A DNA stretch of 64,000 bases, taken from positions 4,092,001 through 4,156,000 of the forward strand of contig NZ_CP043568.1 of assembly GCF_014076415.1 (NCBI RefSeq), written 5' to 3'. A program made the translations under genes and the position numbers. The stretch comes from Comamonas testosteroni. GTDB taxonomy: Bacteria > Pseudomonadota > Gammaproteobacteria > Burkholderiales > Burkholderiaceae_C. Of this stretch, positions 1 to 11,965 are shown in pieces (position 1 is the stretch's first letter; each line of letters begins with the position of its first letter). Under the pieces are notes generated by a model. That model was given only the letters and a program-made list of their open reading frames with translations, was not told the DNA's origin and did not search any database.

Positions 1-2544
<2,544 letters not shown>

Positions 2545-2552
<8 letters not shown>

Positions 2553-3717
2553 TTTTGTGTTTCTCCATCAGCGCTGTGAAGCGGTCAAACAGATAGCCGA
2601 TATCGTGCGGGCCGGGCGATGCTTCGGGGTGACCCTGGAAGCAGAAAGCGGGAACATCGGTGCGCTCCAGGCCTTGCAACGTGCCGTCAAACAGGCTGAT
2701 GTGCGTGGCGCGGGCATTGGCGGGCAGCGACTCCAGTTCCACCGCAAAACCGTGGTTCTGGCTGGTGATGCTGACGTGGCCGGTGTCCAGGTCCTTGACG
2801 GGGTGGTTGGCACCGTGGTGGCTGTTCTGCATCTTGAAGGTCTTGGCGCCGGAGGCCAGAGCCATGATCTGATGACCCAGGCAAATGCCGAACACAGGCA
2901 TCTTGGCAGCCATGATCTCTTGCACAGCGGCAATGGCGTAGTCGCAGGGCGCGGGGTCGCCAGGGCCATTGGACAGGAACACGCCGTCCGGATTCAGGGC
3001 CAGCACGTCCTTGGCGGGCGTCTGGGCAGGCACCACGGTCACGTCGCAGCCACGCTCGGCCAGCATGCGCAGAATGTTCTTCTTCACGCCGAAGTCATAG
3101 GCCACAACCTTGAACCTGGGCGATTCGAGCTTGCCGTAGCCTTCACCCAGCGTCCACTCGGCCTCGGTCCATGGATAGGACTTGTCGGTGGACACGACCT
3201 TGGCCAGATCCAGACCCTTCATGCTGGGTGCGGCCTTGGCGGCGGCAATGGCCTCGTCGATCCTGGCCTGGGTGACTTCTTCACCAGCGGCCAGACCCAC
3301 GATTGCGCCGTTCTGCGCGCCTTGATCACGCAGCAGTCGCGTGAGCTTGCGGGTGTCGATGTTGGCGATGGCGACGGTCAACCCTTCGCTCAGGTACTCG
3401 GACAGCGTCTGAGTGCTTCGGAAGTTGCTGGCCAGCAAAGGCAGGTTCTTGATGATGAGACCTGCGGCATGGATCTTGTCAGCTTCGACGTCTTCAGGAT
3501 TGACACCGTAGTTGCCGATGTGCGGATACGTGAGCGTCACGATCTGCTGGCAATAGCTGGGGTCTGTGAGGATTTCCTGGTAGCCGGTCAGCGAAGTGTT
3601 GAAAACGACTTCGCCAACGGTGGTGCCTTGCGCACCAATCGAGTTGCCAATAAAGACCGTGCCGTCTGCGAGCGCCAGAATGGCGGATGGGAAATTTCCC
3701 TTGAGAGACAAAAGCAC
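2545..3717 (-). CDS. carA: Carbamoyl-phosphate synthase small (glutaminase) subunit
   Basis: Hydrolyses glutamine and channels ammonia to CarB. I place the start at a GTG (3715-3717), giving 390 residues beginning [19 protein letters not shown], because GGAGAA lies just upstream of it and the family begins there; a longer frame to 3753 has no such support. The class I glutamine amidotransferase triad is intact: Cys279 in GICLGHQ, His363 and Glu365 in [11 protein letters not shown]. The N-terminal CPSase domain precedes it. The gene is upstream of carB and overlaps it by 8 bases. The upstream neighbour is on the same strand about 170 bases away, so carAB probably has its own promoter in that gap. 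Confidence 0.96.
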
Positions 3718-3846
3718 TGGGTTCTCCGGTTTTTTAATTACGGTTACGCCCAACGAAGCCCCGGCGTGTGCGCTGGGACATTTGTGTCTGCAGGGAATGG
3801 CGAGGAAGCGTCGCTAGGCGTATGAAGGAATGCTTGAAAGCCGCCC

Positions 3847-3852
3847 ATTATA
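3847..3852 (-). promoter_or_regulatory. Candidate -10 box for carAB
   Basis: Read on the minus strand this is a perfect TATAAT, about 130 bases upstream of the carA GTG, in the only gap before carAB. No convincing -35 lies at 16-18 bases; TTCAAA sits 20 bases upstream. The transcript would have a leader of about 120 bases. The call rests on the hexamer and its position only. Confidence 0.4.
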
Positions 3853-3889
3853 GGCTCTGTCCGCTTCACCCCTTTGAAGTGCCCCGGGA

Positions 3890-4681
3890 TTACCCTCTAC
3901 GGCGTAGCATGCTTACGCTGCTCGCATGCAGGCAGATCGCGGCGGCAGCAGCCACATTGAGTGACTCCTCACCTCCGGGCTGCGCAATGCTGATGCGGTG
4001 GCTCGCCATCTCCATCAGCGCATCGCCCACGCCCTGCCCCTCATGGCCCATGGCCCAGGCACAGGGCCATGGCAGATCTGCCTCATGGATCAATGTCCCC
4101 TGATGGGAGCTGGTCACTACCAGGGGGACTTGCAGGCCTTGCACATCATCGACCGATGCCGCCTCGACCAGATGCAGCCCGAAGTGAGCACCCATTCCAG
4201 CGCGCAGCACCTTCTGGCTCCACAGCGCGGCCGTGCCCTTGAGCGCCACGATCTGGGTGAAGCCGAAGGCCGACGCGCTGCGCAGGATGCTGCCCACATT
4301 GCCGGCATCCTGGACGCGGTCCAGCACCACGGTGGCAACGCCCGGCTGCACCTGCACACCCGCATCCCAGTCCATCACATAGCCCATGCGGGCGGGAGAT
4401 TCCAGAGCGCTGATCTCGTCGAACAAGGCATCTGCCAGCACCACGACCCTGCTGGCGACCTGCACCCACTCCTCGGGTGCCTGAGGCCAGAAAGACTGCG
4501 CAAAAACGGCAAGCTTCGGTTTCAGACCCCGCACCAGGGCCGCACGGCAAAGATGATCGCCTTCAAGCCAGACCTGCCCCTGTTTGCGATAGGCCGTGCT
4601 GTCCTGGGACAGACGGCGCAGTTCTTTGACGAAAGCGTTGTCGCGCGAATGAATGTCCGTGACCTGGGGGCGTGCAGCCAT
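3890..4681 (-). CDS. TrmH/SpoU-family RNA 2'-O-methyltransferase
   Basis: A 263-residue SPOUT-class enzyme that would methylate a ribose 2'-OH in rRNA or tRNA using S-adenosylmethionine. The three family motifs are present: the RNA-binding motif NVGSILRSASAFG (near 128-140), GHEGQGV (212-218) and the knot motif ISIAQPGGEESLNVAAAAA (231-249). The N-terminal 90 residues fit the SpoU substrate-binding domain. The ATG at 4681 is preceded by AGAGGTC, so the frame extending to 4747 is not used. It is close to RlmB in layout, but the substrate base cannot be assigned from sequence. The three-way-junction repeat at 4748-4824 lies in its upstream region. Confidence 0.88.
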   Translation of the reverse strand: MAARPQVTDIHSRDNAFVKELRRLSQDSTAYRKQGQVWLEGDHLCRAALVRGLKPKLAVFAQSFWPQAPEEWVQVASRVVVLADALFDEISALESPARMGYVMDWDAGVQVQPGVATVVLDRVQDAGNVGSILRSASAFGFTQIVALKGTAALWSQKVLRAGMGAHFGLHLVEAASVDDVQGLQVPLVVTSSHQGTLIHEADLPWPCAWAMGHEGQGVGDALMEMASHRISIAQPGGEESLNVAAAAAICLHASSVSMLRRRG

Positions 4682-4747
4682 TTCGACCTCTGAGAAAAAA
4701 CAAGAACCCGGCATGCAAGCACCTGGCCGAGCCTGAAACGAGAACAC

Positions 4748-4824
4748 GACTTACGCAAAACGGGTTCAGGCCGGGCGACTGCCTCAGAAGGCAGGCCGTT
4801 GCGGCACTCTTGTTTGCGCAAGCC
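4748..4824. repeat. Three-way-junction intergenic repeat, copy 1
   Basis: A 77-base element bounded by an imperfect 12-base inverted repeat (GACTTACGCAAA at 4748-4759 and TTTGCGCAAGCC at 4813-4824). Inside it are two hairpins: CTGCCT/AGGCAG (4779-4784 and 4789-4794) and GCCG/CGGC (4795-4798 and 4802-4805). The two mismatches in the outer helix become G-U pairs in a minus-strand RNA. The ends and layout match the element at 18582-18656, which identifies it as a dispersed repeat rather than a chance palindrome. It lies between rnhB and the methyltransferase gene. Confidence 0.6.
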
Positions 4825-4897
4825 CCAAAGAAGATAGAACGCCCGAAGCGGCCCTGCACCGTACTCGGGAATGCAGACAATGTCGATCAGGCGCGCA

Positions 4898-5629
4898 TCA
4901 GACGTAGAGCGATGCCTGCGACATCTGCAGGCTGGACGTCACACCCGACAGCCCGGTCTCGCACAGCACAGGCTGCGCCGTGCCGCCTGCACACACCTGG
5001 CCAGCTTGCAGCACCTGGGCCACGGGTGCAAAGGAGCGCCGATGCTCTGCCGTCGCACCATGGGCGCGCAAGGCCTGCAGATGCGCGGCCGTGCCATACC
5101 CCTTGTGTCCGGCGAAGCCATACTGCGGGTACTGGGCGTCCAGGCGTTCGCACCAGCGGTCGCGCGTGACCTTGGCCAAAATGGACGCTGCAGAAATGGC
5201 CTGCACCAGCGAGTCCCCCTTGACGATGGCCTCGGCCTGCACATCGATCTGCGGCAGCTGGTTGCCATCCACCAGCACCAGCACGGGCTTGAGACGCAAG
5301 CCCATCACCGCACGACGCATGGCCAGCAGCGTTGCCTTGAGGATGTTGATCTCATCGATCTCCTGCACCGAAGCCTGAGCTATGCAAAAGCACAGCGCCT
5401 TGGCACGGATTTCGTCGTAGAGCACCTCGCGGCGGTTGGCCGTGAGCTTCTTGGAGTCATTAAGCCCGGCAATGGGCTTCAGATCGTCCAGGATGACGGC
5501 GGCAGCCACCACCGGGCCGGCCAGCGGGCCGCGCCCTGCCTCATCCACCCCGGCAACCAGCCCGGGCGGATGCCAGGGCAGGCAGCCTTGCTCAAGCAGT
5601 GGGGGTGGCAATGATTTTTTGGATCGCAT
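4898..5629 (-). CDS. rnhB: Ribonuclease HII
   Basis: Removes RNA from RNA-DNA hybrids, including single ribonucleotides in DNA. The 243-residue frame carries the family signature [21 protein letters not shown] with the catalytic Asp-Glu pair, NDSKKL, the VDG motif with another metal ligand, and [13 protein letters not shown]. The C-terminal 35 residues beyond the core are variable. The start is uncertain: ATG at 5629 (MRSKKSLPP) overlaps lpxB by 38 bases, and a CTG a few codons before [16 protein letters not shown] is possible. It follows lpxB directly, an arrangement widely conserved in proteobacteria. Confidence 0.94.
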   Translation of the reverse strand: MRSKKSLPPPLLEQGCLPWHPPGLVAGVDEAGRGPLAGPVVAAAVILDDLKPIAGLNDSKKLTANRREVLYDEIRAKALCFCIAQASVQEIDEINILKATLLAMRRAVMGLRLKPVLVLVDGNQLPQIDVQAEAIVKGDSLVQAISAASILAKVTRDRWCERLDAQYPQYGFAGHKGYGTAAHLQALRAHGATAEHRRSFAPVAQVLQAGQVCAGGTAQPVLCETGLSGVTSSLQMSQASLYV

Positions 5630-6803
5630 GGGCAGCCAGTTCGGCAGTATCGCGGCGCAGTTCGTGATGTAGCGCGGTGAAGCGCTCAACCAGCGCTTCA
5701 ATGGTGGCAGGAGAATCCTGGCTGGCTCTGAGCCAGCCCAGTGCGGCCTGGGCCAGTGCCTCTGGAGTTGCAGCATCCTGCAGCAGCTCGGGCACGACAA
5801 AATCGCCGCACAGAATATTGGGCAGCCCCACCCACGGCTGTAGCTGTTTGCGCTTCATGAGGCGCCAGCTCCAGGGATGCATGCTGTAGCTGATGACCAT
5901 GGGGCGCTTGTAGAGCGCGGCCTCCAGCGTGGCGGTGCCGCTGGCGATCAGCGTGCAGTCGCAGGCTGCCAGCACATCGTGGGACTGGCCCTTGACGATG
6001 AGGCATTTGCCCTGCATGCCGGCCTCGGCAGCAATGCGCTGCACCTCTTCGTACAGCGAAGGCACGGCCGGCACCACGATCCGGGTCTGAGGCAATGCCT
6101 TCTGGACCAGCGCCGCCGCCTTGAAAAAGCCTGAGGCAATGTAGCGCACCTCGGAGCGGCGGCTGCCGGGCAGCAAGGCCAGCACCAGACCCTCTTCGGC
6201 CAGGCCCAGGCGCGCACGCGCGGCCGCTCTATCGGGGTGCAACGGAATCACCTGCGCCAGCGGATGACCGACGTAGGTGGCTTCAATGCCGTGCTGGGCC
6301 AGCAGTTCGGGCTCGAACGGAAAGATGCACAGCACATGGTCGGCAGCGCGACGGATTTTCTCCACGCGATCGGCACGCCAGGCCCAGATCGAAGGGCAGA
6401 CAAAGTGCACGGTCTTGATGCCGGCTTCACGCAGGCTGGTTTCCAGCCCCAGGTTGAAGTCGGGGGCATCCACACCGACGAAGACCGAGGGCGGATGCGC
6501 AATCAGGCGCTGACGCAGCTTTTTGCGAATACCAAGCAACTCGGCCACGCGAGCCAGCACTTCCCAGCTGTAACCGTGCACGGCCAGGCGCTCTGACTGC
6601 CACCAGGCGTCAAAGCCGCGCTCCTGCATTCTGTCACCGCCTATGCCCATGGAGCTCGCATCGGGCCAGCGCTGACGAAGACCGTCCAGCAACAGCGAAG
6701 CCAGCAGATCGCCCGAGGCCTCGCCTGCCACCATGGCAATGCTGGGCGCTATGGAATCTGGAGCAGCTTGCGCCTGCTTATTAGACATTTCAGAGCTATT
6801 CAC
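5592..6803 (-). CDS. lpxB: Lipid-A-disaccharide synthase
   Basis: Condenses UDP-2,3-diacylglucosamine with lipid X to form the lipid A disaccharide at the inner face of the cytoplasmic membrane. Length (403 residues) and motifs fit: [14 protein letters not shown] near the N-terminus, [30 protein letters not shown] and the nucleotide-sugar region [20 protein letters not shown]. The frame opens with GTG at 6803; an in-frame ATG five codons later (6788) is an alternative, and neither has a strong ribosome-binding site. It lies 35 bases downstream of lpxA in the lipid A cluster. Confidence 0.95.
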   Translation of the reverse strand: MNSSEMSNKQAQAAPDSIAPSIAMVAGEASGDLLASLLLDGLRQRWPDASSMGIGGDRMQERGFDAWWQSERLAVHGYSWEVLARVAELLGIRKKLRQRLIAHPPSVFVGVDAPDFNLGLETSLREAGIKTVHFVCPSIWAWRADRVEKIRRAADHVLCIFPFEPELLAQHGIEATYVGHPLAQVIPLHPDRAAARARLGLAEEGLVLALLPGSRRSEVRYIASGFFKAAALVQKALPQTRIVVPAVPSLYEEVQRIAAEAGMQGKCLIVKGQSHDVLAACDCTLIASGTATLEAALYKRPMVISYSMHPWSWRLMKRKQLQPWVGLPNILCGDFVVPELLQDAATPEALAQAALGWLRASQDSPATIEALVERFTALHHELRRDTAELAAHAIQKIIATPTA

Positions 6804-6838
6804 GTCTCAAACTCAGATAGGGACAGCGCGAGTCGCTA

Positions 6839-7636
6839 TCAACGTGTAATGCCGTTGCTTGCCGATGCCAGAAAGGACTGCATGAAGTCCACGTCCTGCA
6901 CGGCTTCAGGCGTTGCCGACTTGATCGCATCCATGGCCGCAATGGCATGTTCCAGCGTCAGACCCTGGCGGTACAGCAGCTTGTGCATTTCACGCACGGC
7001 GGCAATTCGTGCATCCGAGAAGCCACGACGCTTGAGACCAATCAGATTCACACTGCGAGCGGCCAGCGGATTGCCATCCACCGTCATGAAGGGCGGCACA
7101 TCCTTGTTCACATGGGCCTGAAAGCCCACCATGGCATGTGCACCTATGCGCATGCGCTGCAGCACACCGGTCAGGCCACCAATCGTCACCCAGTCGCCGA
7201 CATGCACATGGCCCGCCAGCGTGGTGTTGTTCGCCAGCGTGGTCTGGTTGCCAATGATGCAGTCATGCGCGATATGCACATAGGCCATGATCCAGTTGTC
7301 ATTGCCGATGGTCGTCTCGCCGCGATCCTGAGTGGTCCCCGTATTGAAGGTACAGAACTCGCGCACCGTGTTGCGATCGCCGATCACCAGACGCGTGGGC
7401 TCGCCCGCATACTTCTTGTCCTGGGGCTGCGCACCCAGCGACGCAAACTGGAAGATGTGGTTGCCTTCACCAATGGTGGTGTCGCCTTCGATCACGCAAT
7501 GCGCACCCACCTTGCTGCCGGCGCCAATGCGCACCCTGGGGCCGATGACGGCATACGGCCCTACCGACACCGAGGTGTCAAGCTGGGCCGCAGGGTCCAC
7601 CACGGCGGTGGGATGAATCAAGCTCACAGCCGCCAT
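6839..7636 (-). CDS. lpxA: UDP-N-acetylglucosamine acyltransferase
   Basis: Catalyses the first lipid A step, transferring a 3-hydroxyacyl group from ACP to UDP-GlcNAc. The 265-residue protein is a left-handed beta helix visible as repeated hexads ([56 protein letters not shown]). HIAHDC contains the catalytic His. The C-terminal helical part ([22 protein letters not shown]) is complete. I use the ATG at 7636; a TTG one codon upstream and a GTG four codons downstream are possible. Only 6 bases separate it from fabZ. Confidence 0.95.
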   Translation of the reverse strand: MAAVSLIHPTAVVDPAAQLDTSVSVGPYAVIGPRVRIGAGSKVGAHCVIEGDTTIGEGNHIFQFASLGAQPQDKKYAGEPTRLVIGDRNTVREFCTFNTGTTQDRGETTIGNDNWIMAYVHIAHDCIIGNQTTLANNTTLAGHVHVGDWVTIGGLTGVLQRMRIGAHAMVGFQAHVNKDVPPFMTVDGNPLAARSVNLIGLKRRGFSDARIAAVREMHKLLYRQGLTLEHAIAAMDAIKSATPEAVQDVDFMQSFLASASNGITR

Positions 7637-7642
7637 CAACGC

Positions 7643-8083
7643 TTATCCCACGTGACGCATGGTGCACATCAGCTGAGCTTCAGCGGCCACTTCGCCATCC
7701 ACGCTGGCGACGGCGTTGAACTTCCAGATGCCGCCGCGCACGCGGTCGATGGTGATCTCCAGAGCCAGCTGGTCTCCCGGCACCACGGGGCGCTTGAAGC
7801 GAGCCGAGTCGATGCCCACGAAATAGTAGATATTGTTTTCATCGGGCACCTGGCCCATGGCGTCGAAGGCCAGCAAGCCGGCTGCCTGGGCCAGAGCTTC
7901 AAGAATCAGCACGCCGGGCATGACGGGACGGCCGGGGAAATGACCGGTGAAGAACGGCTCGTTGAAGGTGACGTTCTTGATCGCCTTGATGCGTGTGTTG
8001 CGCTCAAGCTCCAGCACCCGGTCCACCAGAAGAAAAGGATAGCGGTGAGGCAGTTGCTTGAGAATTTCTTGAATATCCATCAT
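7643..8083 (-). CDS. fabZ: 3-hydroxyacyl-ACP dehydratase FabZ
   Basis: Dehydrates 3-hydroxyacyl-ACP in fatty acid elongation and competes with LpxA for 3-hydroxyacyl-ACP, which explains why the two genes are adjacent. 146 residues, a hot-dog fold with [15 protein letters not shown], the catalytic stretch [26 protein letters not shown] (His then Glu), and [21 protein letters not shown]. The start ATG (8083) overlaps the lpxD stop by one base (TGATG), so translation is coupled. Confidence 0.96.
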   Translation of the reverse strand: MMDIQEILKQLPHRYPFLLVDRVLELERNTRIKAIKNVTFNEPFFTGHFPGRPVMPGVLILEALAQAAGLLAFDAMGQVPDENNIYYFVGIDSARFKRPVVPGDQLALEITIDRVRGGIWKFNAVASVDGEVAAEAQLMCTMRHVG

Positions 8084-9084
8084 CAATTTCCGTTGTTGCT
8101 TTGCCGGCCCTCAGCCAGCGCTTGTTCAAGCTTCTTGACCCGCTCCCGGAGCGTGTACAACTGCCTGAAGGTTGCAGCGTTCTTTTCCCATTGCTCGTTC
8201 TCTTGCAACGGAAAGATGCCTGTATAAAAACCTGCCTTGGGCAAGGAGCGAGTGACCATGGAGGTCGGCGAAATCACCGTACCATCCGCAATCGTCAAAT
8301 GCCCCAGAATATTGGCGGCTCCACCGATCTGGCAGCGCTTGCCGATGCGCGCACTGCCGGCAATACCGGTGTTGCCGGCAATCACCGTATGCGCACCAAT
8401 GTGCACATTGTGGGCAATCTGCACCAGATTATCGATCTTGACGCCATCTTCAATGACTGTGTCATCAAGTGCCCCACGATCCACGCAGGTGTTGGCACCG
8501 ATTTCCACATCGTTGCCGATGCGCACGGCCCCCAGTTGCTCTATCTTTTCCCATTGGCCCGCCGAGGGCGCAAAGCCGAAGCCGTCGGCTCCGATGACCA
8601 CACCGGGATGCAGAATGCAGCGCTCGCCCAGTACACAGCCCTGGCTGATGGTGACGCGCGATTTCAGCACCGTATCGGCACCGATGACCGCGCCTGCCTC
8701 CACCACACATTGCGGCCCCACATAGGCACTTTCATCCACCTGGGCCGTGGCATGCACCACCGCAGTCGCATGGATGCCGCGCGGCTTGCCGCCCTGCTGG
8801 TGCGCCTTCCACCACTGGGTGGCCCGCGCGAAATAGGCATAAGGATCGGCCGTGACAATGCAGGCGCCACGCTGCGCAGCTTCATCACGCATCGTCGGCG
8901 CCACAATGACACAGGCCGCCTGTGAGGCGGCCAGTTGCTGGCGATAGCGGGGATTGCTTAAAAAGCTCAGATCACCGTGACCCGCAGAGTCCAGCGGCGC
9001 GATGCGCGAGATGGTCATCTCGCGCTCGCCGCCGATCAGTTCTCCACCGAGCGCATCGAGAATCTGTCCCAATAGAACGCTCAC
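8083..9084 (-). CDS. lpxD: UDP-3-O-(3-hydroxyacyl)glucosamine N-acyltransferase
   Basis: Adds the second, N-linked acyl chain in lipid A synthesis. 333 residues with an N-terminal uridine-binding domain ([24 protein letters not shown]), a long left-handed beta helix of hexapeptide repeats ([21 protein letters not shown] onward), the active-site region [22 protein letters not shown], and a C-terminal coiled segment ([18 protein letters not shown]). The start is GTG at 9084. It lies 16 bases after skp. Confidence 0.96.
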   Translation of the reverse strand: MSVLLGQILDALGGELIGGEREMTISRIAPLDSAGHGDLSFLSNPRYRQQLAASQAACVIVAPTMRDEAAQRGACIVTADPYAYFARATQWWKAHQQGGKPRGIHATAVVHATAQVDESAYVGPQCVVEAGAVIGADTVLKSRVTISQGCVLGERCILHPGVVIGADGFGFAPSAGQWEKIEQLGAVRIGNDVEIGANTCVDRGALDDTVIEDGVKIDNLVQIAHNVHIGAHTVIAGNTGIAGSARIGKRCQIGGAANILGHLTIADGTVISPTSMVTRSLPKAGFYTGIFPLQENEQWEKNAATFRQLYTLRERVKKLEQALAEGRQSNNGN

Positions 9085-9100
9085 AAAAGTATCCTTGGGA

Positions 9101-9607
9101 TTACTTTGTGCCGTTCAGGGCCTTGATGACCTTGTCGGTGATATCAAACTTGGGGTTGATATACACGGCCTCTTGCAAGATGACGTCGTACTTTTCAGTC
9201 TCGGCCACTTGCTTGACAACCTTGTTCGCACGATCCAGCACGGTGGCCAGCTCTTCGTTCTTGCGAGCGTTCAGGTCTTCCTGGAATTCACGGCGCTTGC
9301 GCTGGAATTCACGATCCTGATCCACCAGCTGACGCTGGCGCGAAGCACGCTGGCTCTCGGACATGGTGGTGGCTTCACGCTCGAACTTGTCCGAGGCGCT
9401 CTTCAAGGAATTGCCCTGATCGACCAAATCCTTTTCACGCTTAGAAAACTCCTGCTCAAGCTTGGCTTGGGCAGCCTTGGCAGCGGATGCCTCACGGAAG
9501 ATACGATCCGTGTTCACAAAACCGGCCTTGAATTCCTGTGCATGCGCAGAGACGGCCATGGCGCCAAGCAGCACAGCCAGAGAAAGATGGCTAGAGAGAG
9601 ATTTCAT
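9101..9607 (-). CDS. skp: Periplasmic chaperone Skp/OmpH
   Basis: Binds unfolded outer-membrane proteins emerging from Sec and delivers them to the BAM machine. 168 residues: a signal peptide ending AVSAHA-QE (cut after about residue 23), a short beta core ([15 protein letters not shown]), then a long charged coiled-coil region ([17 protein letters not shown] to [17 protein letters not shown]) typical of the tentacle arms, and a closing beta segment ([22 protein letters not shown]). Its ATG overlaps the bamA stop by one base. Confidence 0.94.
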   Translation of the reverse strand: MKSLSSHLSLAVLLGAMAVSAHAQEFKAGFVNTDRIFREASAAKAAQAKLEQEFSKREKDLVDQGNSLKSASDKFEREATTMSESQRASRQRQLVDQDREFQRKRREFQEDLNARKNEELATVLDRANKVVKQVAETEKYDVILQEAVYINPKFDITDKVIKALNGTK

Positions 9608-11922
9608 TAGAAAGATGTTCCGATTTGGAATTGCAGTTTCTGGATTCTATCGCCGGTTTCCTTACGGATTGGCTGAGCATACGCCAAACGCAGAGGGCCC
9701 AGCGGCGAAATCCAACTAATACCGATACCGGTGGAAGCACGCAAAGTTCCCAGATCCATGCTTTCACCTTCCGCCCACACATTACCCACGTCCACAAAGC
9801 CGAACAGACGCAGTGTTCTGTCATTACCGGCACCTGGGAACGGAACCATGAATTCGCCATTCAAGGTCAGCTTGCGCGTACCACCCAGGGCCAGATTGGT
9901 GTTCACGGAATCGTGCTTGCCCAGGGAGCCTTGCTCGAAGCCGCGCACCGAGCCCAGACCGCCCGAGTAGAAGTTCTTGAAGATGGGATAGGGATTGCCG
10001 CCAAGACCCTTGCCCCAGCCCAGTTCACCGTTCAGGGCGATGGTGTACTTCTTGTTCAACGGGATATATTGCTGAATCTGGTAATTGGCCTTCGCATAGC
10101 GCATGTCGCTCATGAACGACGCTTCCAGATTCACACGCTGATAGCGGCCGGCATTCGGAGCCAGCGCGCTGTCGCGATTATCGCGAGACCATCCCAGCGT
10201 CAGAGGGATACCGGTCTTGGAGCAGCCGATATTCGCACCGACGGCGCCACCGCAATATTCGTTGTAGACCTCGGGCATATAGGTGCCCGGCTTGATCTCA
10301 TTGCCTTCGACACCGGCACCGAAGAAGACGGTGTCCACTTCGCTGAAGGGCACGCCGAAGCGCACGCTGGCACCCTTGGTGATGATCTTGTAGGCGCCAT
10401 CGTCATAGTAGGGACGGATGGTGCGGTAGTACAGGTCATAGGTGCGCGAGATACCGGTATCCGTGAAGTACGGATTGGTTGTCGACACCACCATGGTGCG
10501 GTTGTATTTGCTGGTGTTGATGTCCAGGCCCAGATAGTTGCCCGAGCCAAAAACGTTTTCCTGCTTGATACCGAAGGACAGCGAGACCTTTTCGGCGCTG
10601 GAAAAACCTGCACCCAGCTGAATCGAGCCCGTGGGCTTTTCAACCACATTGATCATCAGGTCGACCTGATCGGGAGAGCCTGGCACTTCCTGGGTTTCGA
10701 TTTCAACCTGGGTGAAGAAGCCCAGACGGTCGACACGGTCGCGCGACAGCTTGATCTTCTGGCCGTCATACCAGGAGGCCTCGAACTGGCGGAACTCGCG
10801 GCGAATCACTTCGTCGCGGGTCTTGTTGTTGCCGCTGACGCTGATGCGACGGATATAGGCGCGACGCGAAGGCTGCGCTTGCAACACGATGGCCACGCGA
10901 TTGTTGGCGCGATCGATCTCGGGCACAGCTTCGACCTTGGCGAAAGCAAAACCGAAATTGCTGTAATAGTCGGTAAAAGCCTTGATGGTCTCGGAAACCT
11001 GGTCGGCGTTATAGGGTTCGCCGGGCTTGATCTTGACCAGCGACTTGAACTCGTCGTCGCGATCCAGGTAGTTGCCTTCGAGCTTCACGCCGGAGACCAC
11101 ATACTGGTCGCCTTCGTGAATGTTCACGGTCAGGCCGATATTTTGCTTGTCCGGAGAAATGGCAACCTGTGTGGACTCCACACGGAACTCCAGATAGCCT
11201 CGCTGCAGATAGTAGGAGCGCAGCGACTCCAGGTCGGCATTGAGCTTGTTGCGCGCATAACGGTCAGACTTGGTGTACCAGCTCATCCAGTTGCCGGTGT
11301 CCTGGTCGAACAAGTCCTTGAGCGTCGATTCCTTGAAGGCCTTGTTGCCCACAATGTGGATTTCGTTGATCTTGGCCGGCTCGCCTTCGGAGACGGTGAA
11401 GGTCAGGTTCACTCGGTTGCGCTCGATAGGCGTCACCGTGGTCACCACTTCAGCGCCATACAGGCTGCGGTTGATGTACTGGCGCTTGAGCTCTTGCTCG
11501 GCGCGATCAGCCAGCGCCTTGTCGAAAGGACGGCCATCGGCCAGGCCCACGTCACGCATGGCCTTGAGCAGAGTGTCCTTGTCGAACTCCTTGGTGCCGG
11601 CAAAGTTCACCTCGGCAATGGTGGGGCGCTCTTCCACGACCACCACCAGCACATTGCCATTGGCTTCGAGGCGCACGTCCTTGAACAGACCCAGAGCAAA
11701 TAGCGAACGAATGGCAGCAGCGCCCTTTTCGTCGTTGTAGTCATCGCCCACGCGCAAAGGCATGGAAGCGAACACCGTACCGGGCTCCACTCGCTGCAAA
11801 CCCTCGACGCGGATATCTTGAACTTTGAAGGGCTCCAATGCCCATGCCGCTTGCGCAGCTAAAACCATAGCAGCCATGGCAGTTGCAGAGCGCACGCCCA
11901 AGCGATTGAAATGTTTTTTCAT
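9607..11922 (-). CDS. bamA: Outer-membrane protein assembly factor BamA
   Basis: Central subunit of the BAM complex, which folds beta-barrel proteins into the outer membrane. 771 residues: signal peptide (cleavage likely AAWA-LEPF), five POTRA domains (first begins FKVQDIRVEGLQRVEPGTVF), then a 16-strand Omp85 barrel with the conserved loop motif NGVRGF-like SVRGFEQGSLG and a C-terminal strand ending in Phe (FQIGTSF). Located between rseP and skp as in most beta- and gammaproteobacteria. Confidence 0.97.
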   Translation of the reverse strand: MKKHFNRLGVRSATAMAAMVLAAQAAWALEPFKVQDIRVEGLQRVEPGTVFASMPLRVGDDYNDEKGAAAIRSLFALGLFKDVRLEANGNVLVVVVEERPTIAEVNFAGTKEFDKDTLLKAMRDVGLADGRPFDKALADRAEQELKRQYINRSLYGAEVVTTVTPIERNRVNLTFTVSEGEPAKINEIHIVGNKAFKESTLKDLFDQDTGNWMSWYTKSDRYARNKLNADLESLRSYYLQRGYLEFRVESTQVAISPDKQNIGLTVNIHEGDQYVVSGVKLEGNYLDRDDEFKSLVKIKPGEPYNADQVSETIKAFTDYYSNFGFAFAKVEAVPEIDRANNRVAIVLQAQPSRRAYIRRISVSGNNKTRDEVIRREFRQFEASWYDGQKIKLSRDRVDRLGFFTQVEIETQEVPGSPDQVDLMINVVEKPTGSIQLGAGFSSAEKVSLSFGIKQENVFGSGNYLGLDINTSKYNRTMVVSTTNPYFTDTGISRTYDLYYRTIRPYYDDGAYKIITKGASVRFGVPFSEVDTVFFGAGVEGNEIKPGTYMPEVYNEYCGGAVGANIGCSKTGIPLTLGWSRDNRDSALAPNAGRYQRVNLEASFMSDMRYAKANYQIQQYIPLNKKYTIALNGELGWGKGLGGNPYPIFKNFYSGGLGSVRGFEQGSLGKHDSVNTNLALGGTRKLTLNGEFMVPFPGAGNDRTLRLFGFVDVGNVWAEGESMDLGTLRASTGIGISWISPLGPLRLAYAQPIRKETGDRIQKLQFQIGTSF

Positions 11923-11965
11923 GAGTGGAAATCGCCGCGAATGCGGCCTACCGTAGCGGTAAAAA

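Noticed and set aside
6793..6849. A second copy of the palindrome seen between thyA and folA, in the lpxA-lpxB gap
   Set aside because: Only short stretches (TTGATAGC, GCGCT, AATAGCT) agree; too weak to call.
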